13,473 nucleotides of DNA from JALZDI01 sp965653225. Lineage in GTDB: Bacteria; Actinomycetota; Actinomycetes; Propionibacteriales; Nocardioidaceae. Position 1 is the first letter of the stretch. Every line of letters starts with the position of its first letter. The notes under the pieces were generated by a model. It was not told the DNA's origin. It was given only the letters and a program-made list of their open reading frames with translations, and searched no databases. A program made the position numbers and the translations under genes. This document shows, piece after piece, positions 1-8,250 of the stretch. The stretch lies in assembly GCA_965653225.1 (NCBI GenBank), contig CBFGZI010000106.1, positions 1 to 13,473 on the forward strand, written 5' to 3'.

Positions 1-1
1 G

Positions 2-132
2 TACAAGGACTGGGGAGATGAGGTCCCGAGCGCCGGCGGGAAGGGTTCGCCGGGCCCAGCCGGATCGGCCGTCGCGGGCAACCCACCACGACTCACCACC
101 GAACTCTTCAAGCGTGAGGAATCGCAAGAGTT

Positions 133-145
<13 letters not shown>
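2..145 (+). CDS. Possible 3' end of an upstream gene (partial, uncertain)
   Basis: The second reading frame is open from the window edge to a TGA at 143-145, giving 47 residues that begin YKDWGDEVPSAG. The first ~27 codons have G or C in most third positions, as expected for coding sequence in this genome; the bias fades afterwards. If real, the gene would overlap the groEL start by 13 bases. LytR C-terminal-domain proteins are common near stand-alone groEL in actinobacteria and often end with a Gly-x-Asp-Tyr-like segment, so this could be such a tail, but that is only a guess. Another frame stops at 19-21 and could equally be the true end of the upstream gene. Confidence 0.25.
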
Positions 146-1767
<1,622 letters not shown>

Positions 1768-1788
1768 GTCCACCCAGCAACACACGGA

Positions 1789-1812
1789 GGGCCCCGGCTT
1801 CGGCCGGGGCCC
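1789..1812. terminator. Bidirectional intrinsic terminator between convergent groL and alkB-like gene
   Basis: A perfect 10-bp GC stem (GGGCCCCGGC / GCCGGGGCCC) closes on a TTCG tetraloop. It is followed by TTCT on the plus strand and has AGAAGG before it on the minus-strand reading. It lies 21 bases past the groL stop and 17 bases past the stop of the convergent dioxygenase gene, so it can serve both. The U-tract is short, as is usual in high-GC actinobacteria. Confidence 0.9.
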
Positions 1813-1829
1813 TTCTGCGTGTCAGCGGG

Positions 1830-2474
1830 TCAGCGCACGTTGTGCGGCCGGTACTGCACGCTGATCCGTGGCCCGACCGGCCGCGCGGTCTTCAGGATCG
1901 CGTGCTCCCAGGTGCGCTGGCAGGAGCCGCCCATCACGATCAGGTCGCCGTGGCCGAGCGGGAAGGCGAGCGCCGAGCCGCCGTTGCGTGGGCGCAGCGA
2001 GAGCCGTCGGGCCTCCCCGAACGAGACGATCGCGACCATGGTGTCCTCGGTCTTGCTGCGGCCGATGGTGTCGCCGTGCCAGGCCACGCTGTCCCGACCG
2101 TCCCGGTAGTAGCACATGCCGACTGTGGTGAAGTCCTCACCGAGCTCCTCGCGGTAGTGCTCGTTGAGCCGGGTGCGCACGTCGGCGAGCACCGGGTCGG
2201 GCAGCGTCTCGTGCTCGTCGTAGAACCTCAGCAGCCGCGGCACGTCGACGACTCGCTCGTACATCTGCCGGCGCTCGGCCTGCCACGGCACGGTCTGCAC
2301 CAGCCTGGCGAACAGGTCGTCGGACCCGGACACCCAGCCCGGGCGCACGTCGACCCAGGCGCCGCGACTCAGCCGGTGCCGCTCGACCTGGCCGGCCAGC
2401 GCCCCGACGACCGGCTCGTGGCCCGCCTCGGCCTGGACGAGGTCGCCGTCGAACAGCGAGGCCTGGAACTCCAT
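1830..2474 (-). CDS. AlkB-family 2-oxoglutarate/Fe(II)-dependent dioxygenase (DNA alkylation repair)
   Basis: AlkB enzymes oxidatively remove methyl adducts such as 1-methyladenine and 3-methylcytosine from DNA or RNA, using Fe(II), O2 and 2-oxoglutarate. The 214-residue protein has the iron triad His133-x-Asp135 (in WHGDTIGR) and His191, and the 2-oxoglutarate arginine pair Arg203 and Arg209 (RISVQYR). This is the same 6-residue spacing as in E. coli AlkB (204/210). The substrate-side segment YYRDGRDSVAWHGD at 122-135 is typical of the family. The ATG (complement of 2472-2474) is preceded by GAGGTAGGG at 2482-2490. The gene is monocistronic, convergent with groL and divergent from the exporter operon. 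A LexA-type box 20 bases upstream implies SOS induction. Whether the substrate is DNA, RNA or protein cannot be read from sequence, but repair is the best guess. Confidence 0.9.
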   Translation of the reverse strand: MEFQASLFDGDLVQAEAGHEPVVGALAGQVERHRLSRGAWVDVRPGWVSGSDDLFARLVQTVPWQAERRQMYERVVDVPRLLRFYDEHETLPDPVLADVRTRLNEHYREELGEDFTTVGMCYYRDGRDSVAWHGDTIGRSKTEDTMVAIVSFGEARRLSLRPRNGGSALAFPLGHGDLIVMGGSCQRTWEHAILKTARPVGPRISVQYRPHNVR

Positions 2475-2493
2475 GTGCAGACCCTACCTCGGT

Positions 2494-2509
2494 TCGAACA
2501 CATGTTCTA
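2494..2509 (-). promoter_or_regulatory. LexA (SOS) box upstream of the alkB-like gene
   Basis: The plus strand reads TCGAACACATGTTCTA. The known Gram-positive/actinobacterial SOS box is TCGAAC-N4-GTTCGA (Cheo-box form CGAACRNRYGTTCG), and this site differs at one base, T for G near the right end. It sits 20-35 bases upstream of the dioxygenase start codon and only a few bases beyond its ribosome site, so bound LexA would cover the promoter or transcription start. It is about 200 bases from the divergent permease gene and so is less likely to control that one. Confidence 0.8.
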
Positions 2510-2603
2510 GAATGCGAGAATGTCGCCGCGCCGACCGGTGCCTCGGGCGCACGGGCCGATTTCCGTTTGGCACGGTTATGGCGCATGCTTGTCTCCCGTG
2601 ATC

Positions 2604-2696
2604 TCCCCGGTGCAGAGGAGGGGACGGCGCGCAAAGGAGCATAGGATCCGAGCCAGTCCGGCTCGACCCGCCGGCCGAGACATCCTGCACCGGGGA
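2604..2696. repeat. 12-bp inverted repeat whose right arm covers the permease ribosome site
   Basis: The arms TCCCCGGTGCAG (2604-2615) and CTGCACCGGGGA (2685-2696) are perfectly complementary and separated by 69 bases. The right arm contains the GGGGA ribosome site (2692-2696) of the GTG start at 2705. Inside the loop is a second hairpin, CGAGCC / GGCTCG (2649-2654 and 2660-2665). If transcription begins before 2604, the leader RNA can fold so that the ribosome site is hidden. If it begins at the candidate -10 at 2642-2647, the arms would instead be two DNA half-sites flanking the promoter. The repeat is directly seen; either role is inference. Confidence 0.65.
2642..2647 (+). promoter_or_regulatory. 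Candidate -10 element for the exporter operon
   Basis: TAGGAT matches the TAnnnT core of actinobacterial -10 elements and would start a transcript near 2654, giving a leader of about 50 bases. No convincing -35 lies 16-18 bases upstream. An alternative is a TTGGCA -35-like element at 2567-2572 with only a weak -10 near 2590. The rest of the 2511-2704 gap holds the inverted repeat and no gene that I can support. Confidence 0.3.
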
Positions 2697-2704
2697 ACGA
2701 GCGT

Positions 2705-3565
2705 GTGAAGGACCCAATGACCCTGCTTACCCCTCCCGCGCCTGGACTGCAGCGCGCGGGCGCCCGCCTGCCGGTGGACGAGTACACCCGCCGGCTGTGG
2801 CAGCGGCGCTGGTTCATCGAGGCGTATGCGAGCGCGTCGAACGCCGCCGGTTACGAGCGCAGCTTCATCGGCCAGTACTGGCAGGTGCTGACGCCGCTGC
2901 TCAACATCGCCGTCTACTACCTGATCTTCGGGCTGCTGCTCCACACGAGCAAGGGCGTTCCTAACTTCATCGGCTACCTCGCCGTCGGCGTGTTCGTGTT
3001 CAACCTTCTGTCGACCTCTCTGGTCGCCGGCTCCAAGGCCATCACCGGCAACTCCGGGCTGGTCCGTGCGCTGCAGTTCCCGCGTGCGGTCCTCCCGATC
3101 GCGACCACGGCACGGGCGTTCCTGCAGGTGTTGAACTCCCTGGTCGTGATGGTCCCGATCCTGCTGATCACCGGCGAGCCGATCACCTGGCGCTGGCTCC
3201 TGTTCCTGCCGGTCCTGATGATGACCGCGCTGTTCTGCCTGAGCGTCGCCTTCGTCTCGGCCCGCATCGGTGCGCTGGTCCCGGACACGACGCAGGTGCT
3301 TCCCTTCGTGTCCCGGGTGTGGCTCTACGCGTCGGGCGTGATGTTCAACATGCAGGCGTACCTGCAGGGCCACACCGGCATCCTGACCGCCATCCTCCAG
3401 TTCAACCCGGGGTACATCTACCTGGAGCTGGCCCGGGGCACGGTCCTCGTGGGGAGCCCGGCCAGTCCGAGGCTCTGGCTCCTCGGGTTGCTCTGGGCCT
3501 TCCTCCCCCTGGGGTTGAGCTACCTCTACTTCTGGCGCGGCGAGGAGGGGTACGGCAATGTCTGA
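2705..3565 (+). CDS. ABC-2 type polysaccharide export permease (Wzm/TagG-like)
   Basis: This is the membrane half of an ABC exporter for lipid-linked polysaccharide (O-antigen, teichoic acid or mycobacterial galactan type). The 286-residue length is normal for Wzm/TagG. A cytoplasmic N-terminal part contains the amphipathic ERSFIGQYWQVLTPLLN segment (51-67), typical of ABC2 membrane proteins that follow an interface helix. About six membrane segments follow, near 62-79, 88-108, 128-156, 163-184, 197-215 and 256-276. The GTG start at 2705 is preferred because GGGGA lies 8 bases upstream; an in-frame ATG at 2717 with GAAGGA close before it is a possible alternative. The gene overlaps the following ATPase gene by 8 bases, so the two are surely co-translated. 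The exported glycan cannot be named, since no glycosyltransferase is next to it here. Confidence 0.88.
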   Translation: MKDPMTLLTPPAPGLQRAGARLPVDEYTRRLWQRRWFIEAYASASNAAGYERSFIGQYWQVLTPLLNIAVYYLIFGLLLHTSKGVPNFIGYLAVGVFVFNLLSTSLVAGSKAITGNSGLVRALQFPRAVLPIATTARAFLQVLNSLVVMVPILLITGEPITWRWLLFLPVLMMTALFCLSVAFVSARIGALVPDTTQVLPFVSRVWLYASGVMFNMQAYLQGHTGILTAILQFNPGYIYLELARGTVLVGSPASPRLWLLGLLWAFLPLGLSYLYFWRGEEGYGNV

Positions 3566-4475
3566 CTCCCGCGCTGCCCGGCCTGCCGCGGCTGATGCGA
3601 CCGCGGCCGAGGACGCCGAGGCCGACCTGGAGCGGGCGCCCAAGAAGGCCGCGAAGAAGGAGCCGAAGCTGACGGTCGTCGTCGACGACGTCCACCTGGT
3701 CTACCGCATCGTCGGCAAGCGGGCCGGCGGGGCCGCCGGCGCGGTCCGGCGCATGCTGCTGCGTTCGGAGCGGCCCGGGGAGCGCTCAGTGCACGCGGTC
3801 CGTGGGGTCAGTCTCACCGCGCACCGCGGTGAGGCGATCGGGTTGATCGGGCCCAACGGGTCCGGCAAGTCGACCTTGCTGCGTTCCATCGCCGGTCTCA
3901 TGTCGCCGTCACAAGGCGTGGTGTGGACCCGCGGCCAGGCCTCTCTGCTCGGCGTGTCCGCGGCCATGATGGGCGCGATGTCGGGCGACCAGAACATCCT
4001 GCTGGGCTGTCTGGCCATCGGGATGACCCCGGACGAGATCGCCGAGCAGTACGACTCGATCTGCGCCTTCGCCGACATCGGCGACGCGGTGCACCTGCCG
4101 ATGAACACCTACTCCTCCGGGATGGGTGCCAGGCTGCGGTTCGCCATCGCCGCGGCTCGCGCCCCCGACATCCTGCTCATCGACGAGGCGCTGGCCACCG
4201 GCGACGCCGAGTTCCGTCGCCGCAGCGAGGCGCGCATCCGTGAGCTGCGCGAGAAGGCCGGCACGGTGTTCCTCGTCAGCCACGGGCTCGGGATCATCCG
4301 CAAGACCTGCACCCGCGCCATCTGGCTCGAGGACGGAAAGATCGTCGTGGACGGCGAGGCCGCTGCCGTGGTCGACGCGTACGAGAACCGACATGACCCC
4401 GACGCGGTCGCCGAGCGACTGGCGGCCCTACGAGGAGGAGAGGCGCGTGGCGTCGCCGACGAAAATGCCACCTAA
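3558..4475 (+). CDS. Polysaccharide ABC exporter ATPase (Wzt/TagH-like, short form)
   Basis: This is the nucleotide-binding subunit that powers export by the preceding permease. The 305 residues contain Walker A GPNGSGKST (98-106), the ABC signature YSSGMGARL (185-193), Walker B ILLIDE (205-210) and the switch His242. SSGM in place of the usual SGGQ is characteristic of the Wzt/TagH group. Residues 1-38 are an Ala/Lys/Glu-rich charged extension before the ABC fold. The protein ends about 60 residues after the switch region, so it lacks the C-terminal carbohydrate-binding domain of long Wzt proteins. The ATG at 3558 has GAGGAGGGG upstream, inside the permease gene. The 3' end overlaps the UPF0182 gene by 29 bases. 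Confidence 0.9.
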   Translation: MSDSRAARPAAADATAAEDAEADLERAPKKAAKKEPKLTVVVDDVHLVYRIVGKRAGGAAGAVRRMLLRSERPGERSVHAVRGVSLTAHRGEAIGLIGPNGSGKSTLLRSIAGLMSPSQGVVWTRGQASLLGVSAAMMGAMSGDQNILLGCLAIGMTPDEIAEQYDSICAFADIGDAVHLPMNTYSSGMGARLRFAIAAARAPDILLIDEALATGDAEFRRRSEARIRELREKAGTVFLVSHGLGIIRKTCTRAIWLEDGKIVVDGEAAAVVDAYENRHDPDAVAERLAALRGGEARGVADENAT

Positions 4476-7332
4476 GGCGAAGATCCCCGCCGGGCTGACG
4501 AGGCTGTCCACCCTGGAGCAGCGGGTCAGGCGGGGGGCACGCGCCAGCGCCTCCCGGCGCGGCGGGTCGCTTGGCCGGGTCAAGCTCTGGGGCCGTTGGC
4601 TGCTCATCGCGGCCGCCGTCCTCGTGGTGCTCGGTGTGCTGCTGCTCGTGGCCAACCGCATCGCCACCTCTGCGCTGTGGTTCGACTCGGTGCACGCGGG
4701 CTCCGTGTACTCGACAATGATCAAGTCGCGGATCCTGCTGTTCGCCGTATTCGCCGTCATCGCCGGACTGATCGGCGGTCTGACGTTCGTCGCCCTGGTC
4801 CGCATCCAGCCGCGGCTGTTCGTCTCTCCCGACGACGACACCGTCCGCTGGACGTTCCGCAAGTACGAGAAGCGGTTGCTGCGACCGCTCCTCATGCTAC
4901 TGGCGGTCGTGGTTCCGGCGGCGGTCGTGGGCACCAGCGCGTCGGCGGGCTGGCAGACGTACCTCTTGTGGCAGCACGCCACCCCCTGGCACGCGAGCGA
5001 CCCGCAGTTCCACAAGGACATCTCGTTCTTCGTCGAGGTCCTGCCGTTCCGCACGATGGTCGTCGGCCTGCTCGCGCAGGCGGTCTCCTACGGTGTCTGG
5101 ATCGCCCTCATCGGCGGCTACTGGTACGGCGGGTGGCGGCTGCGCCGCGGCCGGCAAAAGGTCGCCCGCGGGATGACCCGGCTGATGTCGGTCCTGGTGG
5201 CCGCCTACCTGGTGCTGGCCGCCGCCCGGTTCTGGCTGTCCCGGTATGCGCTCAGCACCTCGCAGCGCGGTCCGGTGACCGGGCTGGGCTACACCGACGA
5301 GCACGCCGGGCTGCCAACCCTGGCGATCCTGACGGTGATCGCCCTGGCGGCTGCCGTCGCGCTGGCCGTCAACGCGGCCCGCGAGAGCAGGCTGCGGGTG
5401 CTGGCCGGTGTGGTCGCGCTGGTGCTGGTGTCCGTGGCGGTGATCGGCTCGGCGGTCCCGTCGCTGGTGTACCGCTTCCGCGAGTCGCCCAGCGCGGCCA
5501 GGGTCGACCTCCCCGAGATCGCCCACAACCAGCAGGCCACCCGGGCGGCGTTCGGCCTCGACGGCGACATCACGACGAAGCCGTACGACGCGTCGACGAA
5601 GCCAAGCACGGCGGCCGTCAAGCAGCTGGCACGCACCACCGCCCAGATCCCCGTGATCGACGCGAACAAGCTCTCGCCGACCTTCAACGCCCAGCAGCAG
5701 CTCCAGGCCTACTACGGCTTCAAGAGGACCCTGGACCTCGGTCGCTACGACATCGGCGGAAAGTCCCAGGACGTCGCGTTGGCGGCGCGCGAGCTGAGGG
5801 CCCAGGGGATCCCCCACCCGAGCTGGGTGAAGTCCCACCTGGTGTACACGCACGGGTACGGCGTCGTCGCGGCGCCGACAAGCGTCGTGAACCCGAAGAC
5901 GGAGAGCCCGGTGTACCTGAACGGCGGCATGCCGCCGGGCCAGCAGATCCCGGTGACCCGCCCGCAGGTCTACTTCGGGCAGGCGTTCGGCGGGTCGTCG
6001 TACTCGATCGTGGGCCAGCCGGCCGGCAGCCACCGGAACCTCGAGTTCGACCACCCCGGCGGCAGCGGGGCCTCGCACCCGGCGTACACGACCTATCACG
6101 GCCACGGCGGGATCCCGATCGGGTCGCCGCTGCGCCGGTTGATGTTCGCCGTCCAGCTGCACGACCCGAACATCCTCTTCAGCTCCGAGCTCAACAGCGG
6201 CTCGCAGCTGCTGACCGTGCGCAACCCGCGTGCCCGGGTCGCCACGGTCGCCCCGTGGCTGACGCAGGACGGCAACGCCTACCCGGCGATCGTGGACGGG
6301 CGGATCAAGTGGATCGTCGACGGCTACACGAGCTCGTCGAAATACCCGAACTCGCAGCTGGTCAACTTCCGTGCGGCCAGCCGGACCACGCTGAACGCGC
6401 ACGGGGCCTCGGTCTCCCAGGCGAACCAGAAGGTCAACTACCTGCACAACTCGGTCAAGGCCGTCGTGGACGCCTACACCGGCAAGGTGTCGCTCTACGA
6501 GTGGAACCAGCACAACCAGCCCGACCCGCTGCTGAAGTCCTGGGAGTCGGTCTTCCCGGGCCTGGTCCAGCCCCAGTCGCACATCTCGCCGGCGCTGCTC
6601 TCGCAGCTCCGCTACCCCACTGACCTCTTCAACGTGCAGCGGGCCCTGCTGGCGAAGTACTCGGTCACGAATCCGGCGCAGTTCTACAGCGGGAACGACT
6701 TCTGGTCCGTCCCCAAGGACCCGACGCTCGGACAGGGGAGCATGTCGGGAAGCTCGTCGAGCACGAACACCTCGTCGAACGGGAACACGTCGTCGAACGG
6801 GAACAGCTCGTCGAGCACGAACACGTCGTCGGGCAGCAGCAAGTCGTCGAACGTACCGATGCCCTCGAACTACATCTCGATGTCCGCCGACGGGTACGGC
6901 GCGCAGCGCTTCTCGCTGTCCAGCCCGATGGTGACGCTGAACGGACGCCAGCTCGCGGCCTTCATCTCCGTCGACTCCGAGCCGGGACCGAACTACGGGA
7001 AGTTCACCGTGCTCAAGTTCCCGAACGGGACCGCGGGAGGCGAGTCACCCGCCCAGGTCCAGAACGACATCGAGTCCGACACCGGCATCACCGAGGCGCT
7101 GACCTTGCAGCGAGGCGGCAACTCGCGCGTGGTGCTCGGCGGCCTCGAGGCCATTCCGGTCGCCGGGCGGATGCTCTACGTGCAGCCCGTCTACACCCGC
7201 TCGACCAGCCACGCGTCGTTCCCGGTCCTGCGCCACGTGATCGCGCTGTACGACAACGGCGACCCGTCGTTCGAGAACAACCTCACGGCTGCCGTGCAGC
7301 GGGCCATCAGCTCCGGGGTCGGGTCGGGCTGA
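4447..7332 (+). CDS. UPF0182 family membrane protein (function unknown)
   Basis: UPF0182 proteins are large membrane proteins of actinobacteria and some other phyla with no established function. The GTG at 4447 is chosen because GGAGGAG (4434-4440) precedes it; an ATG at 4465 lacks such a site. This gives 961 residues. A basic N-terminus is followed by seven predicted membrane segments (about 50-69, 96-117, 146-166, 203-225, 245-263, 291-310, 316-338) and then a ~600-residue extracytoplasmic part. Family landmarks include DPQFHKDISFF (185-195), GYTDEHAGLP (281-290), a QQATRAAFGLDGDI-type segment and YTHGYGVV. A Ser/Asn/Thr-rich tract occupies about 765-802. The 29-base overlap with the ATPase gene indicates one operon with the polysaccharide exporter, which suggests a role in envelope glycan export or assembly. 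Confidence 0.93.
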   Translation: MASPTKMPPKAKIPAGLTRLSTLEQRVRRGARASASRRGGSLGRVKLWGRWLLIAAAVLVVLGVLLLVANRIATSALWFDSVHAGSVYSTMIKSRILLFAVFAVIAGLIGGLTFVALVRIQPRLFVSPDDDTVRWTFRKYEKRLLRPLLMLLAVVVPAAVVGTSASAGWQTYLLWQHATPWHASDPQFHKDISFFVEVLPFRTMVVGLLAQAVSYGVWIALIGGYWYGGWRLRRGRQKVARGMTRLMSVLVAAYLVLAAARFWLSRYALSTSQRGPVTGLGYTDEHAGLPTLAILTVIALAAAVALAVNAARESRLRVLAGVVALVLVSVAVIGSAVPSLVYRFRESPSAARVDLPEIAHNQQATRAAFGLDGDITTKPYDASTKPSTAAVKQLARTTAQIPVIDANKLSPTFNAQQQLQAYYGFKRTLDLGRYDIGGKSQDVALAARELRAQGIPHPSWVKSHLVYTHGYGVVAAPTSVVNPKTESPVYLNGGMPPGQQIPVTRPQVYFGQAFGGSSYSIVGQPAGSHRNLEFDHPGGSGASHPAYTTYHGHGGIPIGSPLRRLMFAVQLHDPNILFSSELNSGSQLLTVRNPRARVATVAPWLTQDGNAYPAIVDGRIKWIVDGYTSSSKYPNSQLVNFRAASRTTLNAHGASVSQANQKVNYLHNSVKAVVDAYTGKVSLYEWNQHNQPDPLLKSWESVFPGLVQPQSHISPALLSQLRYPTDLFNVQRALLAKYSVTNPAQFYSGNDFWSVPKDPTLGQGSMSGSSSSTNTSSNGNTSSNGNSSSSTNTSSGSSKSSNVPMPSNYISMSADGYGAQRFSLSSPMVTLNGRQLAAFISVDSEPGPNYGKFTVLKFPNGTAGGESPAQVQNDIESDTGITEALTLQRGGNSRVVLGGLEAIPVAGRMLYVQPVYTRSTSHASFPVLRHVIALYDNGDPSFENNLTAAVQRAISSGVGSG
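6739..6852 (+). repeat. Low-complexity coding repeat (Ser/Asn/Thr linker) in the UPF0182 gene
   Basis: The tract encodes Ser, Asn, Thr and Gly almost exclusively. AGCTCGTCGAGCACGAACAC occurs at 6751-6770 and again at 6805-6824. Between them, TCGTCGAACGGGAACA occurs at 6772-6787 and 6790-6805, an 18-base (six-codon) period. Everything stays in frame, so length changes by slippage would be tolerated. It probably encodes a flexible extracytoplasmic linker. Confidence 0.85.
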
Positions 7333-7337
7333 GGATC

Positions 7338-7351
7338 CCCCGCAGGCGGGG
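7338..7351 (+). terminator. Weak hairpin after the UPF0182 gene
   Basis: CCCCGC / GCGGGG arms (7338-7343 and 7346-7351), best drawn as a 5-bp stem with a CAGG loop, begin 5 bases after the stop codon. There is no T-tract. A second small hairpin follows, CCAGGG / CCCTGG at 7374-7379 and 7386-7391. Together they may end the exporter transcript, but the case is modest. Confidence 0.35.
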
Positions 7352-7400
7352 TCAGGGTCGGCTCAGGGGCGGACCAGGGGTGACTCCCTGGAGTTCCTGT

Positions 7401-7438
7401 GTCGGCTCCTCGGGGCGCAGACGTAGTTTGGAGCCGAC
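7401..7438. promoter_or_regulatory. Inverted repeat around a possible -10, upstream of the FtsX-type transporter operon
   Basis: GTCGGCTCC (7401-7409) and GGAGCCGAC (7430-7438) form a perfect 9-bp inverted repeat with a 20-base spacer. A TAGTTT element (7424-7429), a plausible -10, lies against the right arm. The right arm would then fall on the -10/+1 region and the left arm near -35, as in an operator for a dimeric repressor. As RNA, it could form a stem of 9 bp or more. No adjacent regulator gene explains it. The remainder of the 7333-7479 gap holds only the hairpins noted separately. Confidence 0.45.
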
Positions 7439-7479
7439 GCGCGGCGGCCTGGTCCGCGCCCCGACGGAGGGTCCGACTC

Positions 7480-8250
7480 GTGACGCAGGAGACAGCCGCC
7501 GCGGTCGCGGCGCGCACCTTGAACCTGACCAAGACCTACGGCTCCGGCCAGGCGAAGGTGGTCGCGCTCGACGAGGTCAGCGTCGACATACATGCCCGCG
7601 AGTTCACCGCGGTGATGGGTCCGTCCGGGTCCGGCAAGTCGACGTTGATGCACTGCTGCGCGGCCCTCGACACGGCGACCAGAGGCTCGGTGTTCATCGG
7701 CGACGTGGACCTGTCCAAGCTCAAGGACAAGGACCTTACCCGGCTGCGCCGCGACCAGATCGGCTTCGTGTTCCAGGCGTTCAACCTGGTGCCGACGCTG
7801 ACCGCGGAGGAGAACATCCTGCTGCCGCTCGCGATCGCCGGCCACAAGCCGGACCCGGACTGGTACGCCACGGTGATCGACACCGTCGAGCTCCGGCCGC
7901 GACTCAAGCACCGGCCCAACGAGCTGTCCGGTGGGCAGCAGCAGCGGGTCGCGGTTGCCCGGGCGCTGGCCAGCCGGCCGGCCATCGTGTTCGCCGACGA
8001 GCCCACCGGCAACCTGGACTCCCGGTCCGGCGCCGAGGTGCTCGGCCTGCTGCGCCGCTCGGTGGACGAGTTCGACCAGACGATCGTGATGGTCACCCAC
8101 GACCCGGTGGCCGCCGCGTTCAGCGACCGGGTCATCTTCCTCGGCGACGGCCAGGTCGTCGACGAGATGCGCAACCCGGACCGTGAACAGGTGCTCGCCC
8201 GGATGACCAAGCTGGACGGCCGCCAGCTCGATGCTGTGGTGGCCGACTGA
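7480..8250 (+). CDS. ABC transporter ATPase, LolD/MacB type
   Basis: This is the ATPase of a type VII (MacB/FtsX-like) ABC system, which couples cytoplasmic ATP hydrolysis to work outside the membrane. The 256 residues carry Walker A GPSGSGKST (47-55), Q-loop Gln99 in VFQAFNLVPTLTAEEN, signature LSGGQQQRV (149-157), Walker B IVFADEP followed by TGNLDS (169-181), and switch His207. The FQAFNL and ADEPTGNLD wording is typical of this class. The GTG at 7480 is preferred over an ATG at 7399 because GGAGGG (7466-7471) lies 8 bases before it, and because the extra 27 residues would be Arg/Ala-rich and unlike the family. The stop overlaps the permease start by one base (TGATG). The substrate is unknown; lipids, peptides or antibiotics are all possible for this class. 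Confidence 0.93.
   Translation: MTQETAAAVAARTLNLTKTYGSGQAKVVALDEVSVDIHAREFTAVMGPSGSGKSTLMHCCAALDTATRGSVFIGDVDLSKLKDKDLTRLRRDQIGFVFQAFNLVPTLTAEENILLPLAIAGHKPDPDWYATVIDTVELRPRLKHRPNELSGGQQQRVAVARALASRPAIVFADEPTGNLDSRSGAEVLGLLRRSVDEFDQTIVMVTHDPVAAAFSDRVIFLGDGQVVDEMRNPDREQVLARMTKLDGRQLDAVVAD

Noticed and set aside
2520..2708. 62-codon plus-strand frame in the alkB/permease gap
   Set aside because: No ribosome site or family resemblance, and it spans the LexA-box edge, the inverted repeat and the permease ribosome site.
4126..4446. Longest possible N-terminus for UPF0182, starting at 4126
   Set aside because: It would overlap the ATPase by 350 bases, and the added residues are a Ser/Arg/Pro-rich shadow of the ATPase. 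GTG 4447 has a strong ribosome site.
5842..5849. GTGTACAC, another match to GT-N-TA-N-AC, inside the UPF0182 gene
   Set aside because: It lies mid-gene with no promoter context. A 6-base constraint is expected to occur by chance in a window of this size, which also tempers the claim for the site at 10874.
4897..6582. Minus-strand 561-codon frame and plus-strand alternative frame opposite or within the UPF0182 gene
   Set aside because: Compositional shadows of a gene whose family motifs are continuous; no ribosome site or domain supports them.
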